Below, piece by piece: positions 8,021-17,064 of a stretch of 44,847 nt of DNA. The position numbers and the translations under genes are program-made. Numbering within the stretch: position 1 is the stretch's first letter; every line of letters starts with the position of its first letter. The stretch comes from a virus. Under the pieces are notes generated by a model. That model worked only from the letters and a program-made list of their open reading frames with translations, did not search any database and was not told where the DNA came from. The stretch spans positions 1 to 44,847 of IMG/VR virus record IMGVR_UViG_3300021185_003136; one strand, given 5' to 3'.

Positions 8021-9987
8021 TGGCAGGTAATTTTTACTATAGACAATCCAAAGTAACCGCAGAGGATATTTACACTAATAGCCGATTACGTAACAACGCA
8101 TTTGTTACAGTTACTAGTGAGACAGGATTTCGTTTACCGGTTACGGCAACGACTATGGATGCCACATATAATCCGGAAGGTACTGGCAGAGCCGCACCTA
8201 TACTAAAAGATGTGAAAATTTCATTGGAAGGCGAAGCAGCTTCACTACGCCGAGCAGAAGTATCATTTACATGCTTTGATATGGCGTCATTTGAAAAGGC
8301 AGAAAAGGCATTACTATTACCAGGATCAGAAGTTACTATTAAATATGGATACGTCGGGCCAGAGCAGCCATCACAATCTGGCGAATATATTTTCCGTGTA
8401 TACGATTATTCATTTAATATTACCAAAGAAAATTATTTTGAATGTAAATTTAAAGCTGTTGCCAAAGGCACTGGTGCTGAATTTGATTTAATTGATATTA
8501 CAGGTACTGATAAATTTGCAAATCAAGGTTTAGAATTTATTACTGATTATGATGGTGTCGATGAACGGACTGCAGTGCAGAACATGTTTGATTATATAGA
8601 TTACCAAATACAATTAGCTACCGGTACAGATGCAACATCTGCAGATAAAAAATCTTGGTGGCAGTCGTCAGCATTTAATCCTGAACATGGTACATGTGGT
8701 AAGTTGGCCGATGGTGGCCATTTTGGTATATTAGTGGCACCGACAAATTACGAACCTTCAAATCAAATTGATAGCGGAGTAGGTGAACCGGATAAGATTG
8801 TATATGTGACTTTAGAATCAATCGTATCAATAATCAATAAATATGTATTGGCGGATAATGAAAATAATTATCAGATAAAATTTGATGGCGCATATTCAGC
8901 AATTGATATTGAATTTCCAGCCGGCCGTATATGGAGTCCATTTCCTTATAAGACATTATTTCCGTATACAAAAGGAACTCTAGAAAATTCATATAGAACC
9001 CCAGGACGGGTATCACCCGATTCGGCAAATTTCACATACTATATTACATGTGATTCATTTGCAGAATTTGATCAAAGTATATATGATGAATTTCGTATAG
9101 ATAAAAATGTATTGCCGGCAACCGTACGAGCACCCGGAGGTTCTGTAACTGGGTCACCAAAAGGAATATTATTAACACGAGATACATTACGCGAAATACA
9201 AAAAGCCTTTGATAAAGCTGCCTTAGATGAAACCCAATCAACGGAAGATACAGAAAAAGCTACTTCTAAAATGGATTTGGCATCTTTCTTTAAAAAGATA
9301 TTTGCTGTTATACGTGATAGTTCTGGCGGCGATTGGAGCTTGGCATTAGATGTCGATGAAGAGGCAGCTGATGGGACAATTTGGATTGTAAATAAAAAAG
9401 CACCTGTGAAAGAATCTGTTAAGCCTTTAATATTATCACCTACTGCCGGCATTAATGGTGTACGTGCCTTGAAATTATCCGGACAGGTACCAAAAGCTAT
9501 TCAGTCAGAGGCCTTTGGAGGCGCTCCGAACGTGACACCACATCGTACGGCCGCAGATATTATAGCTGAAAATGAAACGCGGTTAGCAGAGGCAACAGCA
9601 AAATTTAATGAAGGTGTGACTCGGTTACGTGATGAGTTACCAAAGGCTCAAGCTAAAATAAATAATTTATCATATTCGCAAGATGCATCAACAGCTGCCA
9701 AAGGTTTGATTAAACAGTTAGTTGAAACCTTACCACCAGATGGTTTAGCAGAAAGAAATAAATTATTAGAACCTACGCCATTTCCATTATCTGTTGAAAT
9801 TGCAATTGATGGTATCGAAGGATTTTCATTCGGAGATACAATAACATCAGATTATTTACCGTCACGTTATAGATTGGAACAAGGAGCTCGAGTGGTATTT
9901 ACTGTAACAAAATATACTCATACAATTAAAGGAAATGATTGGCAAACTGATTTGTCATGCATTTCACGAATAGTAAAGGATGACTAA
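8020..9987 (+). CDS. Baseplate hub protein
   Basis: A 655-residue protein. The N-terminal third (to about residue 150) contains a beta-rich module, with VKISLEGEAASLRRAEVSFTC, LLLPGSEVTIKYGY and YIFRVYDYSFNI, similar to hub proteins that form the ring between tube and central spike. The C-terminal 75 residues (PFPLSVEIAIDGIEGFSFGD, YLPSRYR, then VVFTVTKYTHTI and NDWQTDLSCISR) resemble the closing domain of gp27/late-control-D-like hubs. A charged helix at about 520-560 links the two parts. No lysozyme motif is visible, so any peptidoglycan-cutting spike must be elsewhere. The stop overlaps the next ATG (TAATG). Confidence 0.7.
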   Translation: MAGNFYYRQSKVTAEDIYTNSRLRNNAFVTVTSETGFRLPVTATTMDATYNPEGTGRAAPILKDVKISLEGEAASLRRAEVSFTCFDMASFEKAEKALLLPGSEVTIKYGYVGPEQPSQSGEYIFRVYDYSFNITKENYFECKFKAVAKGTGAEFDLIDITGTDKFANQGLEFITDYDGVDERTAVQNMFDYIDYQIQLATGTDATSADKKSWWQSSAFNPEHGTCGKLADGGHFGILVAPTNYEPSNQIDSGVGEPDKIVYVTLESIVSIINKYVLADNENNYQIKFDGAYSAIDIEFPAGRIWSPFPYKTLFPYTKGTLENSYRTPGRVSPDSANFTYYITCDSFAEFDQSIYDEFRIDKNVLPATVRAPGGSVTGSPKGILLTRDTLREIQKAFDKAALDETQSTEDTEKATSKMDLASFFKKIFAVIRDSSGGDWSLALDVDEEAADGTIWIVNKKAPVKESVKPLILSPTAGINGVRALKLSGQVPKAIQSEAFGGAPNVTPHRTAADIIAENETRLAEATAKFNEGVTRLRDELPKAQAKINNLSYSQDASTAAKGLIKQLVETLPPDGLAERNKLLEPTPFPLSVEIAIDGIEGFSFGDTITSDYLPSRYRLEQGARVVFTVTKYTHTIKGNDWQTDLSCISRIVKDD

Positions 9988-10547
9988 TGCCTAGGCCAGT
10001 TTATACTCCACCAGAAAAGATACAATCTAGTTTATATACATCTGGTAAAGAATGGATGTTCTTGGATACTAATAAAGAGCATATTGGATTATATCATAAA
10101 TATCCAAATGGCGCAGTATATTCAGAAGCCAATTTTGATGAGTTCAGTCAAGAGCTAGTATCTTATGCCCCGGCAATTGAAACCGATTTTGGTGGAATAT
10201 ATTATAATTTAACTCAGAAAAGATTTGATAAATATATTGAGCCAGAATATTACCAGATAATACCAACTGATTCAGATTATGAAAAAGCAAATATTACTCG
10301 ATATTTTGTACAACAACGCAACAACCTATCACAGATATTTGAAATTGATTCAGAATCATATACCAAGGTAAATAACAAAAACCAGGTAGGGATAGATAAA
10401 GGCCGATATCAAAAAATTGCAATTAATTGGTCTATATCTGGGCCAATTGATGATGTGCGAGAAGCTAACCGCCGAGTAATAGCCAACTCCGGAGTTTCTG
10501 AATTATCCCAATATCTCACAAATCTTATTGAATTTTACAAACAGTAA
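9987..10547 (+). CDS. Baseplate-associated virion protein, function unknown
   Basis: A 186-residue protein starting with a Pro-rich arm (MPRPVYTPPEKIQSSLYTSG) and a Tyr/Trp-rich first half (KEWMFLDTNKEHIGLYHKYP). The second half is helical and includes ITRYFVQQRNNLSQIFEID and a C-terminal LSQYLTNLIEFYKQ. I have the impression of similar proteins next to hub genes in other phages but cannot name a family. It is translationally coupled to the hub gene (TAATG) and is the last gene of the tail block, so it is probably a baseplate component. Confidence 0.65.
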   Translation: MPRPVYTPPEKIQSSLYTSGKEWMFLDTNKEHIGLYHKYPNGAVYSEANFDEFSQELVSYAPAIETDFGGIYYNLTQKRFDKYIEPEYYQIIPTDSDYEKANITRYFVQQRNNLSQIFEIDSESYTKVNNKNQVGIDKGRYQKIAINWSISGPIDDVREANRRVIANSGVSELSQYLTNLIEFYKQ

Positions 10548-10553
10548 ATTGCA

Positions 10554-10583
10554 TTTGGTAATATGAAATATTTTTCTTATATT
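10554..10583 (+). promoter_or_regulatory. TTTGGTA-type promoter driving the family A polymerase gene
   Basis: TTTGGTA (10554-10560), a 12-base spacer, then TTTCTTATATT (10573-10583). Spacer length and both boxes agree with six other copies in the window. The -10-like TATATT ends seven bases before the ATG at 10591, so transcription should begin at or next to the start codon. Confidence 0.75.
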
Positions 10584-10590
10584 GCTATAC

Positions 10591-11940
10591 ATGCAGATAA
10601 TCGAAGATGAAATAGAGTTACAAAGAGTATTAATATCATTAAAAGCTGGAGCATCATTCTGGATACCAATTTATTCAGATCCATTCCAGCATTATATGAA
10701 TAATCGTATTAGTTTTATATACATATATTCAATTGCAGATGATATTGATTACATATTACCTTTCAATCATATGGACTGTATAAACCTCAATACCGAACGT
10801 TTACAGGACCTTACTAGTAGTCATGATATATATGTCTTAGCTAAGAAACGGTTTGCTCATTTCAATGCTAATAAATGTTATGATGCGGATATGGTTGCAT
10901 GGTGGCAGACTCACCGAATGTTGCCACTAAATGAAACAAATACTGCTGCTCATGATGTATGGAATCGATGGTGGCATAATGAAACAAATATATACGACTG
11001 GTTGCCAATAACATGCCATATAGATCGATGCATTGCAATGCGTATAAAATTTATGGAATCATATGCAACATTTGAAAAGACAGATAAATTTGAAGCATAT
11101 GAACAAATGATTACAGATAATTTATATGCAATTGAAAATTCTGGATTACAGGTAAATCATGCAAAATTTCTAGAAAAATTTAAATCAAATGGCATTCATA
11201 ATCATAAAGCGTATTCTGAATATAACATGTATACAACTACCGGCCGGCCTTCTAATAAATTTGGAGGCGTAAATTACGCGGCTTTGAATAAAGAAGATGG
11301 TTGCCGCGAATCATTTGTAAGCCGTTGGGAGAAAGGTATGTTATTGGAAATGGACTTTGATGCATATCACCCACGCCTAATAGCAGATATTATAGGATAC
11401 GATTTGCCAGAAGGCTCTATACATGAATATTTTGGTAAACAATATTTTGGAAAGGAAGAGTTATCTGAATCTGAATATGAAGATTCTAAAAAAATTACAT
11501 TCCGGTTATTATATGGTGGTATAGATAAAGACTTTGAAACAATACCATTTTTTGGTAAGGTCAAAGAATTTATAAAGGTGTTATGGGCTAAATTCAAAAA
11601 GAATGGATATGTGGTTACTCCGTATTTTAAACGGCCATTATATGCTAAACATTTACATGATATGAATCCTAACAAATTGTTTAACTATTTGTTACAGGCA
11701 TCAGAAACAGAAAACAATTTACATGTGATAAACGATGTCAATGCATTGATATCAGAATATAATTCAAAATTGATATTATATACATATGATTCATTGCTAT
11801 TTGACTTTGATTTACGTGATAGTAAAGAGTTAATGATAAAAATAAAAAATGTAATGTCGCGCTCAGGCAAATATCCAGTTAAAATCAAAGCCGGGGTAAA
11901 TTATCATACTATGTCCGACATGACTTCTAAAATTGTTTAA
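10591..11940 (+). CDS. Divergent family A DNA polymerase, exonuclease-dead
   Basis: A 449-residue protein with the full order of PolA-family motifs. These are TTTGRPSN (about 216-223), motif A DFDAYHPRLIAD (D255), motif B KKITFRLLYGG (K300, F304, Y308), GYVVTPYFKRPLY, LFNYLLQASETE, and motif C LYTYDSLLF (D400). The two metal-binding Asp residues are present. Differences from E. coli Pol I are His for the motif A steric-gate Glu, Tyr for Arg754, and Y-D-S for H-D-E in motif C. The first 150 residues look like a decayed 3'-5' exonuclease fold whose D-x-E is replaced by P-I-Y. I chose ATG 10591 over an in-frame TTG at 10582, which lies inside the promoter. The start has no Shine-Dalgarno element. 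The phage also carries a family B replicase at 25729. Confidence 0.8.
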   Translation: MQIIEDEIELQRVLISLKAGASFWIPIYSDPFQHYMNNRISFIYIYSIADDIDYILPFNHMDCINLNTERLQDLTSSHDIYVLAKKRFAHFNANKCYDADMVAWWQTHRMLPLNETNTAAHDVWNRWWHNETNIYDWLPITCHIDRCIAMRIKFMESYATFEKTDKFEAYEQMITDNLYAIENSGLQVNHAKFLEKFKSNGIHNHKAYSEYNMYTTTGRPSNKFGGVNYAALNKEDGCRESFVSRWEKGMLLEMDFDAYHPRLIADIIGYDLPEGSIHEYFGKQYFGKEELSESEYEDSKKITFRLLYGGIDKDFETIPFFGKVKEFIKVLWAKFKKNGYVVTPYFKRPLYAKHLHDMNPNKLFNYLLQASETENNLHVINDVNALISEYNSKLILYTYDSLLFDFDLRDSKELMIKIKNVMSRSGKYPVKIKAGVNYHTMSDMTSKIV

Positions 11941-11949
11941 TATTTATTT
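11939..11949 (+). promoter_or_regulatory. Late-type promoter box before nuclease-like late gene
   Basis: AATATTTATTT overlaps the TAA of the polymerase gene and lies 15-17 bases before the next ATG. The core matches the boxes before the tail genes, so the downstream gene would be transcribed late although its upstream neighbour has the other promoter type. Confidence 0.4.
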
Positions 11950-11963
11950 AAAAGAAAGTGTTT

Positions 11964-13301
11964 ATGAATCAAGAAGATATTATACGCGAGTGGTTTTATC
12001 GACTCCCTAATGGTTATGCACATCCACCTTATTCGAAAAAAGAAATGGACGTATTACATGAAGTTCTGGTAGAGAATAACATGAACGGTTCTGTGTTTGT
12101 AAAAGAATCGGATCAGTTAGACCAAGCGTTTAATAACGCGGCCCCGGTTAAAGATGAAGAAACAGATGACATTTCAGAAAATTGGATATGGGAAGAATCG
12201 TTAGAGGATATTGAAGAAATTGAGTTACAGGAACAAGATCTTGCCCCATCACCAACGACAGATGAATTGGCTGCATTATTATCTGATACGGATAGAAAAT
12301 ATTCTGATAAAATCTTAAGGCGAGTAGGTGAACTATTAAATGTTGATACATTGTCTAGTGAATTAGTAGAAAAGGAAATGGTATCAATAATGGGTAGTGA
12401 TGCTACTCATGTAGATGATATTTTAGATATAGTAATGAAGCCTGGAACAGACCAGCCTAAGTTTGCTGCATATATGCAAAATAGGACAATACCATATACA
12501 GTATTTATGGGTAGCCCGACATCATTAATAGACGCGTTTAAAGATCCTACTGGTCTATCAGCCAAAGCATTAGAACGATTGGCTATGTATAAATGGCCAT
12601 CTATGCCAGCAATAGGACCTATAGAGGTAATGTTGGCATTATTATTGAAAGATGGCGAACGACCAACCGGTAAAGAGGCCGGCGATCTAAGAGTTGCTGG
12701 TAAACCATTTGAAGTAAAAGGATTTAGTGCTAGGTTAAAGGGACAAAAAGGATTTGGCTCAGCAGCCGGTGTTAGAAAGGCATTTATATCAGCGTATAAT
12801 AATCTAGATCGCATACGACCAATTAACGCTCCAGCTGAGCAATCGGCATGGGGTTCGGGTCAATGGTTAAATACATTAGATGAATTGAATGAGAGAACAT
12901 TGGAAGTGGCAGAATATAATGATGTTATTGATGCAATGAAAGCTGGATTTTTAGCAGCATATACAAACATGTCATCAAGCGATTTGGATTGGATATCTTC
13001 ATATGTAGATCAGTCCGGAAAAATAAATAGAGGCGGATTTATTCGTAAATTGGCTGAATCGGCATTTGCATATTATATAGGTGTAGAAGATATTGATGTA
13101 TTTTGTGTTACAAATGCCACATTGGCAAAAGGAGGACCTGCAATTGCTAGTTCAAAGGTATTAATGTTCGATCCATCTAGTTTCCCAAAATATTTAGGAT
13201 CTCAGATTGGGATAGTAATGCCATCATATGCTGATTCAGCTGGCCCTCAAGGTGTAGCTTTTGGCCTTAAATTAGGAACTAAAACAAAAGCATTGACGTA
13301 G
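11964..13301 (+). CDS. Late protein with a PD-(D/E)XK-nuclease-like core
   Basis: A 445-residue protein. The first 40 residues (EDIIREWFYRLPNGYAHPPY) resemble the N-terminus of structural proteins in marine T4-like phages. Residues about 62-95 form an acidic linker. The middle contains GPIEVMLALLL (E221), then GDLRVAGKPFEVKG (D241, E250-x-K252) and ARLKGQKGFGSAAGVRKAF. The E...GDL...ExK order is the signature of PD-(D/E)XK nucleases, so a DNA-cutting activity is possible. The start is ATG 11964, with AGAAAG upstream, rather than GTG 11958. The late-type box suggests expression with virion genes. A virion-borne or DNA-processing nuclease is an inference; the motif might be a structural remnant. 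Confidence 0.6.
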   Translation: MNQEDIIREWFYRLPNGYAHPPYSKKEMDVLHEVLVENNMNGSVFVKESDQLDQAFNNAAPVKDEETDDISENWIWEESLEDIEEIELQEQDLAPSPTTDELAALLSDTDRKYSDKILRRVGELLNVDTLSSELVEKEMVSIMGSDATHVDDILDIVMKPGTDQPKFAAYMQNRTIPYTVFMGSPTSLIDAFKDPTGLSAKALERLAMYKWPSMPAIGPIEVMLALLLKDGERPTGKEAGDLRVAGKPFEVKGFSARLKGQKGFGSAAGVRKAFISAYNNLDRIRPINAPAEQSAWGSGQWLNTLDELNERTLEVAEYNDVIDAMKAGFLAAYTNMSSSDLDWISSYVDQSGKINRGGFIRKLAESAFAYYIGVEDIDVFCVTNATLAKGGPAIASSKVLMFDPSSFPKYLGSQIGIVMPSYADSAGPQGVAFGLKLGTKTKALT

Positions 13302-13310
13302 GAAGAAATA

Positions 13311-13697
13311 TTGAAAACACAATTGTTATGCACATTTGCGCACAGGAAAGATTTGGAGTTGATTATTGATTATGTAGCAAAGTCATACACAATTTCAGAA
13401 AATAGAATATTTGTATTTTCAGATGCAGATGATAGGTCAGATTTATATGTGACATATAATGTGGAACCTGATGATTATGGTAAAACACCAAATACTATAA
13501 TGATACATAGAAAAAAAGAAACCAATACATTATATACAGTTAATGCATTGAATGCAATTATTAAAAAAGCAAATAACGGTATATTGGATAAAAAATTTAT
13601 TATCAATTGGCCAGTGTATGAAAATTCATTGATGTTAAATGATGGAAATGATGTACGGCATATACATTTAAATTTATACAAAAGAATTGATTTATAA
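13311..13697 (+). CDS. Conserved-looking small phage protein, TTG start, function unknown
   Basis: A 128-residue protein beginning at TTG 13311, supported by a good ribosome-binding site (TAGGAAG) six bases upstream; no ATG is suitably placed. It has an N-terminal alpha/beta pattern (QLLCTFAHRKDLELIIDYV, then RIFVFSDADD and LYVTYNV). A middle part has TIMIHRKKETNTLYTVNALN, followed by KFIINWPVYENSLML. I have seen similar short proteins in marine T4-like phages without a known function. It follows the nuclease-like gene by nine bases, so they are probably co-transcribed. Confidence 0.65.
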   Translation: MKTQLLCTFAHRKDLELIIDYVAKSYTISENRIFVFSDADDRSDLYVTYNVEPDDYGKTPNTIMIHRKKETNTLYTVNALNAIIKKANNGILDKKFIINWPVYENSLMLNDGNDVRHIHLNLYKRIDL

Positions 13698-13721
13698 TTA
13701 GGATAATTAAAAAATATTCAT

Positions 13722-13732
13722 TATATTTATAT
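13722..13732 (+). promoter_or_regulatory. Late-type promoter box before small gene
   Basis: TATATTTATAT in the 53-base gap lies about 20 bases before the ATG at 13751. The same ATATTTAT core occurs before the other late genes. Confidence 0.4.
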
Positions 13733-13750
13733 TAAATAAGAGAGCAAGTT

Positions 13751-13984
13751 ATGGCATATTATACAGTTAATCAATCACCATTTAATGGCGGAGAAATTCT
13801 TACCGAAAATTCAATACGTGCTAATTGGGATGTATACTTTGGTCATCCGGAATCGCTTATTGATATATTCTTAAACACAAAACGAGTGGAGACTGCGAAC
13901 CGATATTTGACAGATATCAATGTTCCATGGCGTGTTTCTGAAATTAATATTGTGGATGGTAATACGCAATGGACTATAGCTTAA
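13751..13984 (+). CDS. Small protein, function unknown
   Basis: A 77-residue protein with an aromatic-rich N-terminus (MAYYTVNQSPFNGG). It then has IRANWDVYFGHPESLIDIFL and a C-terminal part with VPWRVSEINIVDG. There is no membrane segment, cysteine or recognised motif. It has its own late-type promoter box and is followed by a promoter of the other type, so it may be a single-gene transcription unit. Late expression suggests a minor structural or assembly role, but nothing in the sequence shows this. Confidence 0.6.
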   Translation: MAYYTVNQSPFNGGEILTENSIRANWDVYFGHPESLIDIFLNTKRVETANRYLTDINVPWRVSEINIVDGNTQWTIA

Positions 13985-14028
13985 CAAATGACAAATAACA
14001 AATAAATTTAAACTTTTTTCATAAAACA

Positions 14029-14058
14029 TTTGGTAGCGTGAAATAAGTTTCTTATATT
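14029..14058 (+). promoter_or_regulatory. TTTGGTA-type promoter driving SSB-recombination operon
   Basis: TTTGGTA (14029-14035), a 12-base spacer, then TTTCTTATATT (14048-14058). Predicted transcription starts about 35 bases before the SSB ATG, leaving an A-rich leader with AAAAGGAA as ribosome-binding site. It matches the other copies in spacing and both boxes. Confidence 0.8.
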
Positions 14059-14100
14059 AAGTAATAATAAATAACCATTAATAATTAAAAAAGGAAAAAA

Positions 14101-14865
14101 ATGGCAATTAATTTAGACGCGATTAAATCGAAGCTCAATCAATTACAATCAACCGGCGCTCGCCGAGACAATCTATGGAAACCTGAACCAGGTAAACAAG
14201 TAGTAAGAATTGTACCTTATCAACATGATAGAGATAATCCATTTCGAGAGCTTTATTTTCATTACAATTTAGGAAAGAAAAACTACTTATCACCGGTAAC
14301 AAATGGAAAGCCGGATCCGGTAGTAGAATTTTGTGAAAAATTGAAAGCATCTGGTAATTCTGATGAATGGAAATTAGGTAAACAAATGGAGCCTAAGATG
14401 AGAACATATGTGCCTGTTATTGTGAGAGGTAAAGAGTCTGAAGGCGTTAAGATGTGGGGCTTTGGTAAGACAGTTTACCAAGAGTTATTAGGATTTATAA
14501 CAGACCCAGATTATGGCGATATTACAGATCCAAGTGGTGGTAGAGATATTGTAGTAGAGTTTACTCCTGCAGAAGGCCCGGGCCAATATCCTAAAACGTC
14601 GATTCGTGTAAAGCCTAATGTTACTTTAATGACAGAAGATAAAAATATTGCTGAACGTATAGCGAAACAGCAACCTGATTTATCGGTAATCTTTAAAGAA
14701 CCATCATATGATGATCTTAAAGCAGCATTAGAAACGTATCTGAACCCAGAAGGTGAGTCAGAAACAGAAACAGTTACAAAACAAGCAACTCCAGAACCGG
14801 CGCCAGCTGGTGTAAACAAAGTAGATGATGTATCTGCTGCGTTTGATGAGTTGTTTAACGATTAA
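14101..14865 (+). CDS. Single-stranded DNA-binding protein (T4 gp32-like)
   Basis: A 254-residue protein that coats single-stranded DNA during replication and recombination. The N-terminal basic segment (LDAIKSKLNQLQS), the W-x-P-x-PGKQVVRIVPY strand and FRELYFHYNL are characteristic of gp32-type proteins of T4-like phages. The C-terminus is a flexible, acidic tail ending in DDVSAAFDELFND, the usual docking tail for replication partners. The His/Cys zinc ligands of T4 gp32 are not evident: only one Cys is near the expected place, so this form probably folds without zinc. T4 gp32 is 301 residues. The gene leads an operon with uvsX, a FEN nuclease and the helicase. Confidence 0.9.
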   Translation: MAINLDAIKSKLNQLQSTGARRDNLWKPEPGKQVVRIVPYQHDRDNPFRELYFHYNLGKKNYLSPVTNGKPDPVVEFCEKLKASGNSDEWKLGKQMEPKMRTYVPVIVRGKESEGVKMWGFGKTVYQELLGFITDPDYGDITDPSGGRDIVVEFTPAEGPGQYPKTSIRVKPNVTLMTEDKNIAERIAKQQPDLSVIFKEPSYDDLKAALETYLNPEGESETETVTKQATPEPAPAGVNKVDDVSAAFDELFND

Positions 14866-14875
14866 AAGGTTATAA

Positions 14876-16015
14876 ATGGCAAAATCTAAAAGTGAATTAG
14901 CAGATTCCCTGGCTACAGAGTTAGCGGATTCTTTAAATAAAAAGTTTAAAAATACGGGATATCAAACCGCATTCTTCTTGGATGGTGATACAAAGGCACC
15001 GAGTGAAGTTCGTGGCTGGGTTGGTAGCGGTTCATCGATGCTTGATCTTGCAATTTCAAATCGTAAAGAAGGCGGCTTCCCGGTTGGTCGAATATCTGAA
15101 ATTACAGGACTCGAAGCATCTGGTAAATCATTATTAGCAGCACATGCATTAGCAAATTGCCAGAAAGAAGGTGGCTTAGCCGTTTATATTGATACCGAGA
15201 ATGCAATTAGTAGAGAGTTTCTAGAAGCAATTGGACTTGATCTTGAAAAGATGTTATATGTTCCATTAGAAACAATTGAAGATATTTTTGAGGCAATTGA
15301 AAGTATAGTTGTAAAAATACGAGAATCTAATAAAGATCGCTTAGTTACAATTGTAGTAGATTCAGTAATGGGAGCTTCAACAAAAATTGAAATGGCTAAG
15401 GAATTTGATAAAGATGGTTATGCGACTAGTAAAGCTATTATTTTATCAAAAGGTATGCGAAAACTTACTAACATGATTGGTCGTGAAAAGATTTGTTTAA
15501 TATTTACAAATCAATTAAGGACTAGATTGGGAGTAGCATTTGGCGATCCATATACTACCTCTGGTGGTAAAGCTATTCCATTCCATGCCTCGGTACGGTT
15601 ACGATTAAAATCAGTTGGTCAAATCAAAGTCAAGAAGGACGGTGTCGATCAAGCAATCGGAATCAAGACTAGATGCCAAGTGGTGAAAAACAGAATGGGG
15701 CCTCCATTAAAAACTGTTGATTATGATATCTATTTTGAATCAGGTATTGATAATTACGGCGGATGGCTTAATATTATGAAACAATTTAAGTTAGTAAAAA
15801 CTGCAGGAGCGTGGTATACATTTACTAGACAGGACGGAACTGAAGTTAAATTCTTATCAAAAGATTTTGAGAAGAAACTAGAAGAGCTAGATGGTCTTAA
15901 GGATGAAATATATACGCAGATCTGTGATGCTTATATACTTAAATATAAACCAGGCGAAGATTTTGGAATAGACGATGTTACGATATCAGAAGAATTTGTT
16001 AACGAAGAAAGCTAA
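14876..16015 (+). CDS. uvsX: UvsX/RecA-type recombinase
   Basis: A 379-residue RecA-superfamily ATPase that forms filaments on single-stranded DNA and catalyses strand exchange for recombination-dependent replication. It has a Walker A motif GLEASGKS (78-85), catalytic Glu in YIDTENA (E108) and Walker B LVTIVVDSVMG (157-167). A TNQLRTRLGV segment matches RecA motif and loop regions. T4 UvsX is 391 residues. It lies ten bases after the SSB gene, with AAAGGT upstream of the ATG, and its stop overlaps the start of the next gene (TAATG). SSB and UvsX work together in strand exchange, consistent with co-expression. Confidence 0.95.
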   Translation: MAKSKSELADSLATELADSLNKKFKNTGYQTAFFLDGDTKAPSEVRGWVGSGSSMLDLAISNRKEGGFPVGRISEITGLEASGKSLLAAHALANCQKEGGLAVYIDTENAISREFLEAIGLDLEKMLYVPLETIEDIFEAIESIVVKIRESNKDRLVTIVVDSVMGASTKIEMAKEFDKDGYATSKAIILSKGMRKLTNMIGREKICLIFTNQLRTRLGVAFGDPYTTSGGKAIPFHASVRLRLKSVGQIKVKKDGVDQAIGIKTRCQVVKNRMGPPLKTVDYDIYFESGIDNYGGWLNIMKQFKLVKTAGAWYTFTRQDGTEVKFLSKDFEKKLEELDGLKDEIYTQICDAYILKYKPGEDFGIDDVTISEEFVNEES

Positions 16016-17064
16016 TGGATTCTAAATATCTTAACATACTACGAGAAATGGAAAAGGATCGTGAGCAAGGAACGGTGTCAAGTAAAGATAGCCATCTTTT
16101 AATTATTGACGGGTTGAATACATTCATTAGAGTGTTTTCAGCCGTTCCGGCTCTAAATGATGATGGGCAACATATTGGAGGAGTAACGGGCTTTTTGCGG
16201 TCCGTTGCTGCCAATATCCGTCAACTTAAACCTACTAGATGTGTAATTGTATTTGATGGTAAAGGCGGCTCAAAACGCCGTAAGGCAATATATCCAAATT
16301 ATAAAGCTAACCGGGCAAATAAAACAGCATTTAATAGATATCAGGAATTTGCATCATTAGAAGACGAATCGGCATCGATGAAAAAACAATTTGGTCGATT
16401 AGCTCAATATCTTAATTGTTTGCCAATTACAACGTTATCGGTCGATAACGTCGAAGCAGATGACATAATGGCATATATAGCTAATGAATTATATACAGAA
16501 AAGGAAAACCGAGCGACTATTGTATCAACGGATAGAGATTTTTTACAATTAGTAAATGATCGTATTTCAGTATGGAGTCCTATAAAAAAGAAGTTATATA
16601 CTCCAAGTCTAATGAAAGAAGAATTTGGATTTAGTCCTGAGAATTACTTGTTATACAGAACGTTTATTGGTGATAAATCGGATAATATTCCTGGTATAAA
16701 AGGTGTTGGAACAAAAAGTTTAATTAAACATTTTCCTATAATATGCGAAGACAGAGAAATTTCGGTCGATGAAATAGTCGAATATGCAGATAATGTTGAT
16801 AAGAAATATAAAGTACATGAAACTGTATTGCAGAATAAAGAAACGCTGCAGTTAAATTATGACCTTATGCAATTGAAAGAAGTTAATATACACGGCGGTG
16901 CAAAAATGTTAACTCTAGATAAAGTTAAAGGTAAAGTCGATCGCACAAATACATATGAGTTCAAAAAAATGTTTATGGCGGATAAAATGTATACAGTAAT
17001 AAAAGATTTAGATTCTTGGTTACATAATTCATTTAATGCATTAAATGCTTACACTTCTCTTTGA
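16015..17064 (+). CDS. 5'-3' exonuclease / RNase H of the FEN family (T4 Rnh-like)
   Basis: A 349-residue flap endonuclease-type enzyme that would remove RNA primers and flaps on the lagging strand. Metal-binding acidic residues sit in the expected motifs: IIDGLNTF (D32), VFDGKGGSKRR (D81), VEADDIMAY (E147, D149, D150), STDRDF (D173, D175) and GDKSDNIPG (D220, D223). The last is followed by a helix-hairpin-helix (GIKGVGTKSL). T4 RNase H is 305 residues. The basic segment KRRKAIYPNYKANR is the helical arch region. The ATG overlaps the uvsX stop, so the two are translationally coupled. Confidence 0.92.
   Translation: MDSKYLNILREMEKDREQGTVSSKDSHLLIIDGLNTFIRVFSAVPALNDDGQHIGGVTGFLRSVAANIRQLKPTRCVIVFDGKGGSKRRKAIYPNYKANRANKTAFNRYQEFASLEDESASMKKQFGRLAQYLNCLPITTLSVDNVEADDIMAYIANELYTEKENRATIVSTDRDFLQLVNDRISVWSPIKKKLYTPSLMKEEFGFSPENYLLYRTFIGDKSDNIPGIKGVGTKSLIKHFPIICEDREISVDEIVEYADNVDKKYKVHETVLQNKETLQLNYDLMQLKEVNIHGGAKMLTLDKVKGKVDRTNTYEFKKMFMADKMYTVIKDLDSWLHNSFNALNAYTSL

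Noticed and set aside
10582-10590. TTG at 10582 as start of the family A polymerase
   Set aside because: It lies within the predicted -10 box, so it would not be transcribed from that promoter. ATG 10591 fits the predicted transcription start.
13985-14028. A T-run (ACTTTTTTC) after the small late gene as a possible terminator
   Set aside because: The preceding sequence forms only a weak A-T stem, with no stable hairpin like those at 2860, 18473 or 37822.
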